Source of the DNA: Prosopocoilus inquinatus
Lineage: Eukaryota > Arthropoda > Insecta > Coleoptera > Lucanidae
NCBI GenBank assembly: GCA_036172665.1
Contig: CM069874.1
Location: 51,504,707-51,568,706, forward strand
Length of the DNA: 64,000 nucleotides
Reading direction: 5' to 3'
Shown here: positions 17,710 through 28,640 of the stretch, piece by piece
Numbering within the stretch: the first letter of the stretch is position 1
Layout of the letters: each line of letters begins with the position of its first letter
Notes under the pieces: model-generated
Seen by the model: only the letters and a program-made list of their open reading frames with translations
The model's database searches: none
Told to the model about the DNA's origin: nothing
Made by a program: the position numbers and the translations under genes

Positions 17710-18480
17710 CGAAGGTGTTTCTATAGTACTAGGCAACGAGTGAGTCTGATTGTTTCGCGCGTGGTAGAAACAAAGTGATGTTTTTTCTTCCTACGGTATA
17801 AACCGAACAAATCAGACAATGAGGCGCAGAAAGGGTGTAGAAAATCGATCAAAATTTGTCCATTATATAGCGCGTTTAGTGCACAGCCGCATCGTCGTAT
17901 TGAGCTTGTCTTTTGTTCGGCCCAAGGCCCACTTAATTGGATTATAAATTATATCGGGTTTTTTTCTCGGCGTGGAAGACCGAGACGGCGATTTATGGCA
18001 GTCATATTTATTTATTGGATTAATACATGTAACATATTGCCAACACACGAGAGATATAAATAACCAGGGAATGTATGGTATTAATTTACTGGGCCTGGTT
18101 CTTTATATCTTGTTATATATTGTCCTCTGATATAGTGAAACTTGGCAATAAATAGACACTGTACCGGTGAAATATGTGGGATTTGCTTTATATCTCGTAC
18201 CGGACGACCGTTCGCGTGTAATTCTGCGTTTTAGTACTCTTTTCCTGATTATTCAGTCCTTGTAGCTTACGTTGTAGGAAATGTTTGCCTGCGTTCGTAT
18301 TTTAAAGCCTGCATGCCTTCTTGTACTTATTAACGACTCGTAATCTTGTCCTTGACGATACCACTTTGTAACTGTTTTGGGTAACTGTAATTGAAATCAC
18401 TTCACAGAAAAACCATTACCAATTCAACGCAAGCAATTAAAATTTCACAGTCCCCCAGGACGTTTGAAGTTGGTCCTTCT
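17710..18480. other. Spacer inside the family X inverted pair, with one hairpin
   Basis: No coding feature recognised. A stem of about 16 bp is formed by GATATAAATAACCAGG (about 18053) and CCTGGTTCTTTATATC (about 18095), with minor mismatch, separated by about 25 bases. It could be a small foldback element or a chance palindrome in AT-rich DNA. Confidence 0.4.
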
Positions 18481-19813
18481 AATGGTAAAGTTAATATGAA
18501 AAAATAAATGAAGTTATTATTTTTTAATGTAAAAAAGTTAGATAGCAATAATACCGCAGATAAAAGTTATTTTATTTTTTCATAGAAATTGTTTGAGGGT
18601 CGCTGAATACAGCTTAAATGTTTCGGCGGAGTTTGGTTTTCAACTATTCTCCGACGTTCGGGGCCATAAAAAGTCATGAAAACGCAGACTATGACCTAAT
18701 GCACAGATATAGTACTTAGGGCAGGTCAAGTATCGTGTTTTTTGTAATTTTAAAAGCAGATACATTTTGTAACTAGATAAGTTCTTAATAGTTTAAAATA
18801 TTCCGTGCGTGTTGCATTAATTGATGATTAGTTTTGTGCTAATCCGTACTTTAACAGATAAATTTAAAAAATTCAATCTAAAGGCGATAGAAAAAGTGGA
18901 AACTCTTACTTCATATCATTTGTAAATTGCCAATAAGCAACTTGCAATGTTGATTACTAAAGTTTATTGAATTTGTATAGCAAAAATAAATTTGTTTCTT
19001 TATTAAAACTTGGAATAAACGACGAAATAAACGTATGCACTAGGCGAGAGCTTTTATGTCTTTATGGTTTAAGCAGACGCAGAAATTCAGGTTCAATATT
19101 ATCCTTATAAAAACATGTGTTTTGTGTTGGAATGTGTTCAATTAATAGAATAGTTCGATTGAGATCTAGCGAAGTTATTCAATCACTTGTCTTGAACCCA
19201 TAGATTATTGTGTGTACAGGCAATCTAATTTATTTAAATTTTTCATCGTATTCATACTCCAATTCTTGCTTTCCGTTTTTACAATAGGAATAGTTTCTGC
19301 TCTTACAATACTTATTCTGCAGCGATAATAAAAAAAAAATTATTTCACGCATTTTCAACGCAGTTACAAGACTAGAGTATGAAGATGTCTAATTACTTCA
19401 GCAAAAATCTAAAGAAGATTAGGTACTCGTTTTTAACATAATTGTTATTGTCTGTTACAAAAAGGTGCATAAACAAACGTTCTTACTTATCGGATGTTGA
19501 AAATACAAATAAACATGCCGATGTCCGCAAGTCGGATTCATATTCGTTTACAATAAGACCTTGACCGAGTTCTTTTAAACGTAAATAAAAAGTTATATTG
19601 CGGTTTATTGCTCTTATCGGAATAAATTGCTGAAATAAGTCGTAAATCAAGCAGAGGTTTCAAAACAAAGGGACTGCGCTCGCTTGTGATAGGTCAGTTT
19701 TTTATTTTTGGTAAAGAAATTTCAGATTTAGAGAATTAATCTCTTATGTAAAGGGGAACTTACAGTTTCATTTAAAGACAGAGGTTTGGAGACAGCCTGT
19801 ATTTCGAATGGAC
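18480..19813 (-). mobile_element. DNA transposon family X, copy 3 (inverted)
   Basis: Read on the minus strand from 19813, this copy follows copy 1 closely from the terminus through about 1.1 kb. It then continues into sequence shared with copy 2. With copy 1 it forms an inverted repeat with arms of about 1.1 kb and a centre of about 2.1 kb. Scattered substitutions and small indels show that the copies diverged independently. Confidence 0.72.
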
Positions 19814-19815
19814 CA

Positions 19816-21765
19816 TAATTTCTCCGGTAAACAAAGAATACAATGTTATGACTCAGGCCAACAGATGTCGCCACAGATATGTAAATTATTTCGCTTTAAT
19901 TATTTAAGCAAAGAAATTTATTTATTCGAAGTTCTTTTGAGATCATCGTCCTTGAACGTCCTTAACGTTTTTCAGTTGTTTCGGAATCAATTCCTGGCGA
20001 ATTACGAGTTTAGGGCTCGGATTAACAGAGGGCGCTAGAAACGATGTTCATTCGAAATTGGTACTTAAATTTTTTTTACTTAGTTTTTCTTCTTTCGTTC
20101 GTTTTTTTAAATTAATTCAGATTATTCTGTATTTGAAAATATATTTTTCTGAAATCTTTGAAATAAAAAAAAATGGGACATACTTAAAACTGCGCGGGAC
20201 GCGGGATAAATTGTTAAAAATCGAGACTGTCCCGCCAAAATCGGGACGTTTGGTCACTTAAAAGATAGATCACATTATGCCGTATCTTCAAATGAATTCC
20301 GGATTATAGTTGAGGTTATGATTTCAGTCCTTTTCTCTTAAAAGTTTGCAGCCACAGACAGCTGTTCAATTATTTACAGCAAAATTAAATATAAATACAA
20401 ATGAGGTAAAAAACATCCTTAGAATATATTAACAAAGCAGCTTATACTATGTCTGAAGATGAATATAAAGAAGATATGTGAAGACATGAAAAGTGAATTA
20501 CCGAGTTCAGTAATGAATTGATATGTAAAAAAACTGGCCAACTTTTGTCGTGAATGGCTCAAAGGACCTACCGTCAACACTGGAAATTTTGCCAACTTTG
20601 CTGATAGTAGACTAGAAAGTTTAAACGCCAAACTTAAGTAATTATTTATCTTATTGAATATCAAGAAAACTGAGACAAAATGATTTTTCAAAAGTGGTAT
20701 TTGTATTGTCGTACAATAAACTTATCTAGGTTTAAGAAAAACAAAGTCGGAAGTTTGTTAGAGTGACGTTTCACAAATGGCAATTTGTATTATCGCATAA
20801 CCTAATACATTTTTGACTACACAGGCCATGACAGTCGGCCGTTAACTATTACCAACAATCGTAGTAAACAGAATTCCCTAAAACTGTTGCTTTCCTTGTT
20901 GCTCTTGCGAGATTTGTATTTGTTATCTTTGTTACACAATAAACTCAGAATGGAAATGGGATGGCATTACATGAGCACGTATAATTTGTTCACAAATTAA
21001 AAGACCACTAGCGGTGTTGCCTTGTGAAAAATACAACCGGCAACAGTGTTCTAGAAAAATTTGGTAACAAAATTGGCAAGTGCTTGAAATAAACGATAAG
21101 GTTATACGACAAACTGACAAGCCACGCTGACAAGTAGTATTTGAAATAAATGACAAGGTTATGTGTTCTGAACAAATTTATGATTCTAAATTTAATAATT
21201 ATGATAGATTCATGTTTTTTACCTTATCGTTCGTGAAGGAATTTTATAACAGACAAGCTGTAATTATCCATTGTGTCAGTTTCGTACGAATTTTTTGTAG
21301 AAATACGCAGGCAGATATGTAATTACATTTTTACATTTGCAGAGAGAGAAAAGAATGAGAACATAAGTTGAAATGTGACATGAAACTATTGAATTTAAAT
21401 AAACAATATCCAAAATCAGGAAGAAGTAGTTACGAACCATTGGACCCAAGTATTTGCCGGTTGCTTAAATCTGGCGCTTTTTTATTTCAACACAACATTT
21501 GTCGAGTACTTCTTTCATTTTAACATTTAAAATATTTCTGTGCTTTCCAGGTATTGAAATGACTTGTTAAAATAAATGTTATAACACTAAAATTGAGATG
21601 AAAAACTACTTTGACATGAAACTATAACTATAAAAATACCTTGCCAACTTAATATTTTGAAAATGTTCTATAGGGGACTTATGTTTTATACCAATATAAT
21701 GCAACAGGTGGTGGTTTTTTAATTTGTGAACAACGTATAAGTGTGTTGATTAACTGACCTTAAAG
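19816..21765. other. Unassigned AT-rich stretch
   Basis: No recognisable protein domain. A GC-richer patch at about 20190-20265 (a GTCCCGCC segment followed by GGTCACT) looks like the end of an unidentified transposable element. 21050-21165 contains two similar segments built on TTGAAATAAA followed by ACAAGGTTAT or ATAAGGTTAT. Confidence 0.4.
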
Positions 21766-22130
21766 GAATAGCTAAAACAGCGACATCCTACAATCACTTT
21801 TTGACCTAATCTTGCATTAGGATTGACAAATTGAAGCCAGTTTCCCACACAATGGGGTCTATTCTGTAACACTGATATGAACTTGATATTGCTATGTTTC
21901 AAGTGACCTTGAAAAATTGGAATTCTGTAAACAGTTTCCTAACAACTTGCAATCCATTTGGAGTGTGATTTCGAGTTAATATGCATCTCTCTTCAATTTG
22001 CGGACGGCAATCGACGTGAATTGTTATGAAATCGTAACAAATTATTGAAGACCATATCAATTGATATGCATATCAATGTTACAGAATAGCCCTGAATAAG
22101 TCATCCCATGCACGGCGGTATTATTAACAT
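21766..22130 (+). repeat. Dispersed repeat R145, copy split by a MITE
   Basis: The left part (21766-21853) matches the start of R145 copies at 23081 and 62340 (AAACAGCGACATCC, CTTTTTGACCTAA, GGATTGACAAATTGAAG). The right part (from about 22094: AATAAGTCATCCCATGCACGGCGG) matches their downstream half. The two parts are separated by the MITE at 21854-22092, which inserted into this copy. Confidence 0.65.
21854..22092. mobile_element. MITE-1 nested in the R145 repeat
   Basis: Terminal inverted repeats: GGGGTCTATTCTGTAACACT at the left and, on the other strand, GGGCTATTCTGTAACATTGA at the right. Length about 239 bp, no ORF. The target duplication is not clear. Confidence 0.72.
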
Positions 22131-22134
22131 TTAA

Positions 22135-22970
22135 CTCATTTTGCTTTCAAAAAGCTCGAACCATATTTTGAAGCTATTAAAGCTAAGTTGCCCAATACAT
22201 CTTTTTATGTTTACAAAATGAAATGATATCATTACCTATGAAAATAAATAATAAATAAAAATAGTTATACAGTGTCAGAAAATACTTGCTCGTGCCAGTT
22301 CTTGAAATCTATGAAACTACCGTTACTGCATTTACTGTCTTATAGAAATAATTTCAAGCTAGACGTGTTTGACAGACACCCAGTTAGTACACAAGTAATG
22401 AACAAGAACGCATATTGAATCTCGAACTTAAAAAAGGAAAGCAAGTTCTGCTAAACTTTTGCTATTTTAAACGACTTATTCTATAGTTTTTTTGGATTCA
22501 TTAATATGTTAACTTTAATTAATAATATTAAAATTTATTAAAGAAAAAGCTTAAACAAACTCTCCTAACCAACCAACTTTCAAGATCAATCATTGTTGAT
22601 TTTTTTTATTTTCAACTCCTAACTTGACAAAGCTATCAATCGATAATAAAATGTTCGATTGTGTTCGATTGTGCGATGCGATTTTCAGTGTCTACTGAAA
22701 CGTTAAAAGATTTTTAAGTAAGATTTTAGGCCCACATGACACGGTGATATTTCTTGTATCAAATTTGCGAAAAACTAACAGAGAAATGTCGAATTAACTA
22801 ATAAACATTCACTATGGTAACCTATGTCTGTCATTTTGTAAAAAGAATTATGTAAATATTTTATAAAAATTATCATCGGGTCATATGACTCTTAGGAACT
22901 TCTGTATTTGTATTTTAGTTAGTAACCAAAATTGTTTTAAGCTAGTGATAATAAACAATGATTGCTTATG
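22135..22970. other. No recognised gene; degenerate Penelope end near 22613
   Basis: A segment at about 22613-22665 (CTCCTAACTTGACAAAGCTATC, then an AAAATGTTCG segment) resembles the hammerhead-bearing ends at 23236 and 24349 but has lost the core bases. The rest is AT-rich with no recognisable feature. Confidence 0.4.
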
Positions 22971-22974
22971 AAAT

Positions 22975-23064
22975 GAACGAAACTGTATAATACTTTTATA
23001 TCACAAAATTTATTGGTGGAAATTTAACAGCAACCGGTTTCGGCTTAAGCCATAATCAGGCTCC
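22975..23064 (-). mobile_element. Penelope-type terminal fragment with decayed hammerhead core
   Basis: On the minus strand it reads CTGATTATGGCTTAAGCC followed by GAAACCGG (about 23030-23062). This has the layout of Penelope hammerheads: a CTGANGA-like core, stem II GGCTT/AAGCC, then GAAA. The second core G is changed to T, so it should be inactive. No RT sequence adjoins it. Confidence 0.5.
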
Positions 23065-23080
23065 AACAATAAACTTTGAT

Positions 23081-23218
23081 GAATAGATAAAACAGCGACA
23101 CCCTACGATTGCTTTTTGACCTATCATTGTATAAGGATTGACAAATTGAAGCGGGTTTGCTATATAATAAGTCACCAACATACAAGGCGGCCATGTTTGC
23201 TGTCAAAGCATAATGAAA
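23081..23218 (+). repeat. Dispersed repeat R145, plus copy
   Basis: Starts GAATAGATAAAACAGCGACA and contains CTTTTTGACCTA, GGATTGACAAATTGAAG and GGCGGCCATGTTTGCTGTCAAA, shared with copies at 21766, 23326 (inverted) and 62340. No ORF. The copy at 62340-62484, bounded by an 11-bp duplication, defines the unit as about 145 bp. SINE or MITE origin is undecided. Confidence 0.75.
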
Positions 23219-23235
23219 GTTTAAAACTTTCTTTC

Positions 23236-23325
23236 CATTCCTGACGAAGCTATTAATCAATAGCGAAACGTTGAGTGTTTTCCCTTCATAATTTTGTCCG
23301 TTTCAAGTTTAAAAAAACTTTTTAC
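23236..23325 (+). mobile_element. PLE-2 upstream terminal repeat with hammerhead-like motif
   Basis: 23241-23277 reads CTGACGA, stem II GCTAT/ATAGC, GAAA, ACGTT, GAGTG, and the flanking bases to about 23325 match 24354-24440. This is the first of two direct repeats flanking the PLE-2 coding remnant, as expected for pseudo-LTRs of a Penelope-like element. The upstream stem I half here (CATTC) pairs less well than at 24349. Confidence 0.65.
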
Positions 23326-23452
23326 TTAAAAAAATTTATTGCAAATCGTTTTTGATTGTAGTCAAACCTTCGAGCAACCTCCCATTTGTCAATCCTTACG
23401 CAATGTTAGGTCAAAAAGCGATCGCATGATGTCGCTGTTTTATCTATTCACC
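23326..23452 (-). repeat. Dispersed repeat R145, minus copy
   Basis: The inverse complement matches the R145 start (GGTGAATAGATAAAACAGCGACA) and its end (AAAACGATTTGCAA). The central part differs from the other copies. It lies directly beyond the PLE-2 terminal repeat and faces the plus copy at 23081, so the two form an inverted pair around that repeat. Confidence 0.7.
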
Positions 23453-23719
23453 ATAAATCGGTTATATATAATTCATAACTATTACTAATTGAAGTTTGTA
23501 CACACCCAAAAATTATAAAATTGCAACTATTATTTCATTAACAGATCGAGCTATTTTACTTTCTGATAAAGTTTTCATTTATGATAACTTAAATTTAATA
23601 AAGAAAATTCTTATCCAATAAATCTTATTGAATCAGTAATTAAAAATCGTATTAAATACTTACAAAATTCAAATGTCTCTAATAACATTAGACAAACTTC
23701 GAACCATAAATACATGTCA

Positions 23720-24198
23720 TTGCCTTATATTGAACCATGACACAATACATTTAAACACGTTTTCAAAAAACATAATTTAATTTTAGCCAGTAAATCTGTG
23801 AATAATTTAAATTTAATTTTTTCGAATTTAATAACCAAAATACCGAAATTAAAACTACCTAACGTGGTTTATGAAATCAAATGTTCAAATTGTAATTCTG
23901 TTAATATAGGTGAAACGAGCCTAAATTTAAAAGAAAAAACGTTTAGACCAACATAAATATCATATTAAAAAAAAATAATCAAAATCATTCAATGCTCGTA
24001 GAGCATTCATTAGTAAATAAACATAATTTTGATTTTGATAATACTGACATTTTGTACAGTGAATCTAATATTTTTAAAAGACGTTTTATAGAAACGTGTA
24101 AAATTAAAATGTCTCCAAATTCTATTAATAAACGTACAGATTTTGAAAATTTAAATGACACTTTTTGTAGTTTTCTGAATTCTTTAAATAGGATATAG
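23720..24198 (+). pseudogene. PLE-2 GIY-YIG endonuclease remnant
   Basis: Frames upstream of 23992 read the end of a Penelope ORF: a Lys/Asn-rich linker, then Val-Tyr-Glu-Ile-Lys-Cys with a Cys-x2-Cys pair near 23890 and an Ile-Gly-Glu-Thr segment replacing Tyr-Ile-Gly. The frame shifts and resumes at 23992-24198, ending in a stop at 24196-24198. RT sequence is absent or unrecognisable. It is distinct in sequence from PLE-1. Confidence 0.7.
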
Positions 24199-24348
24199 AT
24201 CTGTCAATTAAAAAAAAATTAGTTTTAATTTAGTTCTAGTTCCTTTTACCTTTATTCCGGACAACTCGTATGTTAGTTTAAAATCATGTTACCTTTTCGT
24301 TTCTTTTGACGACTTGTTTCTCTTGATAACTTGTTTATTTATTTTTTT

Positions 24349-24390
24349 CACTCCTGACGAAGCTATAAATCTATAGCGAAACGTTGAGTG
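24349..24390 (+). ncRNA. PLE-2 hammerhead ribozyme motif
   Basis: Stem I CACTC (24349-24353) pairs exactly with GAGTG (24386-24390). The core CTGACGA is at 24354-24360, stem II GCTAT/ATAGC at 24362-24366 and 24373-24377, GAAA at 24378-24381, and a two-base-pair stem III leaves GTT as the cleavage triplet. As in PLE-1, one extra base lies between core and stem II. It sits about 150 bp downstream of the PLE-2 ORF end, the usual place in Penelope elements. Confidence 0.7.
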
Positions 24391-24512
24391 TTTTCCCTTC
24401 ATATTTCTGTCCGGTTCGAGATTAAAAAAAACTTTGTACTCATAACTATTACATCGCAATTGCGAATAAATTGAATAAGTCGATTTAATAAACTTTGTGG
24501 TTTATAAGTATT

Positions 24513-25410
24513 AGGTTGTTCGGAAAAAATGTCGTTTTTTTTCTAATTTAGAATGCTTGTATTAAACCAAATATATTAATTTTGATTAAACTATGCAATT
24601 GCCATTTTCATTAATGCTTCTTTGCCATTATTCTGCCAGCATTTGTATTTCTCGATAATACCAGCCAAGTTCTCTGGAAACAAAAAAATCTTGATGTGCC
24701 GTATCGACTTCGCAATATTCATTAAAATTTCTGTTTTTAAGGAAATGTTTCATCGAAGAAAACATATGATATTCCAAAAGAGCACTGTCCGGACTTAAAG
24801 CAGAAAGAGGAAGACAAATCCATCCAAGCTCCATCAGTTTTTATTGAGACCCAATTGTATTATGCGGTTTTGCATTATCCTGGTGGTGGATCACGTGATT
24901 TGTATTTGCTTATGCAGGGTAACCTAAATGTAAAAGTTCGTGTACTTTGGTCAGTTGAGCACAACAGACTGCAACATTAACTATGGACATTTGAAAAATT
25001 CAGTTCAAAATAGATCACGCCAAAGATATTCCACCAAACACTGAACATTACTTATCTTCCAAAACGATCTTTGTTAACGACTGAAAAAGACACTTGTCGA
25101 AGATTAAGCCTGTTTATACCAGTAGGGATTCTTAAAAGAATCCATATTTCTTCATAAATCATGATTTGTCACAGAAAACGATTGTGGTGGGGAGTTTGGA
25201 GTAATTTTGTACAAATGTTTAAGGTGTATAGATTGAGATTCATTTAAGTTATGTGAAACTTTTTTTGGAGAACGTTTAATAATCGTACTACGACCTCTTA
25301 AGTGGCGCCAAATGGTTGAATTGAATGCATCCAACTCGTCTGACAATCGATATGTTGTAGTAACCGTATTTTCTTTAATAAATTGCAAAAAAAGTGGTTA
25401 ATCTTTAAAG
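24513..25410 (-). pseudogene. Mariner-1 transposase remnant
   Basis: Minus-strand mariner family protein with several stops and shifts: a helix-turn-helix-like region (25152-25388), a Val-Trp-Trp-Asn-Ile segment near 25050, an Asp-Asn-Ala-Lys-Pro-His segment near 24870-24890, and Glu-Leu-Gly-Trp followed by Ser-Pro-Asp near 24780-24830. In the last motif the position of the third catalytic Asp reads Glu. The left end (TTAGGTTGTTCGGAAAAA at 24512) looks like a mariner terminal repeat; the opposite end was not found. Confidence 0.82.
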
Positions 25411-25872
25411 GTGTTACGGGCAAAACGGGGTAGTTTGTAAATTCGCGCACGTTAACAAAAAAAAGAAATATTTTATAGTGTTGTTGTTGTAGCTGAAATA
25501 ACAACAACACTGCTCCGGCAGTCGAGTCGAGAAGGGGGGGAGTATGTTTTTTTTTCTTTTCTCTCCTATTTTATTTCGCATACCATGAAAACACATCGGA
25601 TCATTGCACATAAATTTTAATTAGCCCAAAAAACATGGAAATCATTACAACAAACTCCAGTGTTCAACATTTAGCGCTATGTGGCTTTGATTAGTGACTA
25701 TAATGTCGCAATTACCGCTCAGATCTGATTGGTTCACAAATTTTGCCGGTAAAATTAAGAAAGTCAAAAAAGTTAATTACCAAAATATTAATAAACAAAA
25801 GATTAAATTAATGTAAAAAAAAGGAATGATTAAATTAAATTGAATTAAGTTAAACAATTATAAATTTCAGAA
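25411..25872. other. No recognised feature
   Basis: AT-rich apart from a purine run (GAAGGGGGGGAG, about 25531-25542). No ORF with a recognisable domain and no repeat boundary seen. Confidence 0.4.
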
Positions 25873-26593
25873 TTAAATGCAATAAAAAAAACAGGAATAA
25901 TGGAAAATCTTATCTGGTGGATCGACGATCCGGGATGGGTCCAAGAAGAGTCCTTTTGATTCCTTAACGGGATCGAATGGGAGCGGCAATAATTCGGCGA
26001 GCTCCGTGGCCCCGTAGGCAGAGTGGATCAATTTTTCGTGCCACTAACCTTACCAGAAGTAGCCCAAAAAATATTGGAGAAAGTTTTCAACAAACTTATA
26101 GAATTGCTTTTCCCAAACACAAAAAAAAAAGAACCTGAAGTAAATGAAAACAGAATATAAGACCAAATGTACAAAGAAACAAATAAAATAAATTTAGATA
26201 CCTGATGTAACGTTCTCTTCGCGTGAGACGAGTGAAAAACTTCTAAAACCTTCCGTAGAAGACGCACCAGCCCACTCAAAATGCAGAAGGTGCTGAAGAA
26301 TTTTCTTTATTCAAAAACCAAAATAAAATTGTGGCGGTAAGACGGTAGCCTAAATTCCTTGGAATAGTTCAAAACTTCGGTAATTTCACCAAAAATACCG
26401 TCAGACAAGCTTGCAGAATAAAGTAAAATTTTACGAAGAAAACACCTCGTTCTCAGGCGGAAACTTAGTGAATAATGAATTATTATTTTCACCTGAACGA
26501 AAATTCGCGAAGCAGGGATAAGGATAGTTTCTCGTTACCAGCGAGAGTGCGAAGAGGATGGACGCTCGGATAAGAGAACCTGCACGACCACAA
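25873..26593 (-). CDS. Candidate host gene, last three exons (product unknown)
   Basis: Three minus-strand segments behave as exons: 26593-26493 (101 bp), 26292-26202 (91 bp) and 26043-25873 (171 bp including the TAA at 25873-25875). Acceptors AG precede 26593, 26292 and 26043; donors GTGAAA and GTATCT follow 26493 and 26202. Phases agree: the first leaves two bases, the second supplies one and ends on a codon boundary, giving about 120 uninterrupted codons. The last exon is rich in Leu/Pro/Glu (Thr-Glu-Leu-Ala-Glu-Leu-Leu-Pro). A small extra exon inside 26293-26492 is possible. No family is recognised. The 5' end would lie at higher coordinates and was not traced. It may instead be a pseudogene. 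Confidence 0.42.
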
Positions 26594-26599
26594 CTAAAA

Positions 26600-28640
26600 G
26601 AAGTTTGACTAAGAATACAGATAACAACGTATCAACAGCGAACCGAAATTAATTTTAAAACCTTAAATGAGATTTTATTATGTACAGAAATTAATGTTAA
26701 TATATAATTGTAATAAAGGGAAACCCGAGGTACGACTCCTTCGAAGAGTAAAATCGCCATTTCTAAATTTTATAAATGTTAAGCATGTCTTAACATTAAG
26801 AGACTCTGTCTTCTTCTCACAGATATTCCAAGTCACTTGTGCAGCCACTTTCCTTCTTAAACTCGTATAACAATAGGTTCAAGAATTCTTCGTTTTTGTT
26901 TATTCTTCGTAAGAACACACAATTAGGTACGGGTTAACATTTTCGTAGTATATTCTTTAGAGAAGTATACTCTCCAATTTGCAAATAAAAATATATATCT
27001 CGCTACCCTCGAAATATGAATTAGTTGATAAAGCAAAAAGAAAAAATGTTTTCCGAGCAACCTATATTATACACTTTCGTTCATTTTCCACTCGACCACA
27101 CATCTAGAAGCATCGATTTATGAATGATTGCTTATGCCTAATTGTACAATTTCCGTTCCAACTTTAAGTTTTAAGCTTAAATCCTTGACAATAATTTGTA
27201 AAAATATAATAGTTATCATGGATTTAAGCCTAAGTTTAAATTTAAACTAATATAACTGGGCCATGTCAGCTTTTTATTACGATACGAAAAACTGAGAACT
27301 GAAAGTTGGAATAAATGAAAGCTGCCGTTGGATTTGAGGAAGCTTTTCTGTGTTAGAATTGCAAGAAGGTCTCGTATGTAACATCAGATTTATTGCGATA
27401 GATCGTTCTTACATTAACATTAATTTCCTTTGCCCTATTTAAGAGTAAACGTGTTCGCAATTAATTGCAAATGTAGGAAGCAATTAAGCTCGAGTCGTTT
27501 CGCCCGTGTTACTTTTACTCGGACGTGAAGGTTCTATTACGATTTTTCTGCGTTTTTCCTCGACTCCGGCAGATAATTAGCGCAATTCATTCTCGGAGTG
27601 ACACTAAACAGGTGTACACACGTACCTACTCACCGGACATTAGCTCATTTATTAATCAGTGACTCGCTCTTCTGGGCAGATTAATATCGGCAAATTCCAC
27701 TCACCGACCCGGTGGAAGAAGAAGCAGAAGAAGAAGAAGGCACGACGACGGACGACGCGGTTACATTGTCACGGTCGTGAAGGAGCGTAAGTAAATCATG
27801 AACGGCCCGGTTTACAGTTAGTGATAAATTGAAAAAGATATTGACTTAACAACATAAAGAAGGATAAAAAAGGTCATGATTTACTCTCACTGGATTCGTT
27901 TATCGCTGTGATTGCGCACACTCCTCGAAATTTATTTCATTTATCAATCATTGAGCATCACTAATCAAATTTTTTGAACAGGTGCGGCCTAAGGCCTCCG
28001 AGCTGTGAAACTCGTGAAAGCGAAATACTTGTACTTGTTTTAAAATAACCATTGTTTTGGTTTTGTTATTAATTGCAGGATGTTTTATTGTATAACCAGA
28101 TCAAATGTTTAATTTATATTATGCTTATAACTGTTATAATATAAACTTACACTGACTTAGACACCTCAAGCTTAAATAAGTATAACATGAAATGATACAG
28201 CATAGGGGTGATCATGAGTTTATGTTTGAGGAATTTTCTGCGAGGTTCTTTTGCATAAGTAGGGTTCATTGACCATTTACTTTATTTGATTTATCAAGAA
28301 ACTGTGTGTTAAGTAACGTGAATTATTACTGTAATATTATAAAATTTAATAACTGTAACAAGCCTGACAAGAAATCAAATAAATTGTTTTAATTACAAAT
28401 AGATGCTAACTTTCCATGGTCTGCTTTTATCAAACATTTTTCTGGATATATCGTATTTTCAACTTCTGACGAATCCCAGGCGTTCGCCAAAATTAGGCAA
28501 CCAAACTCACACTTATGGTAATACTAAAATATGCTAATTACAATAATAATAAGTTGCGTAACAATTAATTTTGTCCGAAAATGGAAAATGCAGTTTTCAC
28601 ATAGCGTCCGATACAAGAATTAAAGCAAATGCTTGTTTTG
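26600..28640. other. Non-coding stretch; inverted repeat and a GAA-rich run
   Basis: No gene recognised. About 27152-27322 is an imperfect inverted repeat (TTCCAACTTTAAGTTTTAAG against the inverse of CTGAGAACTGAAAGTTGGAA), possibly a decayed MITE. About 27718-27760 has an AGAAGAAG run followed by ACGACGACGG. The moderate-GC segment 27480-27800 looks less like repeat DNA than its surroundings and could be a conserved regulatory or untranslated region. Confidence 0.4.
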
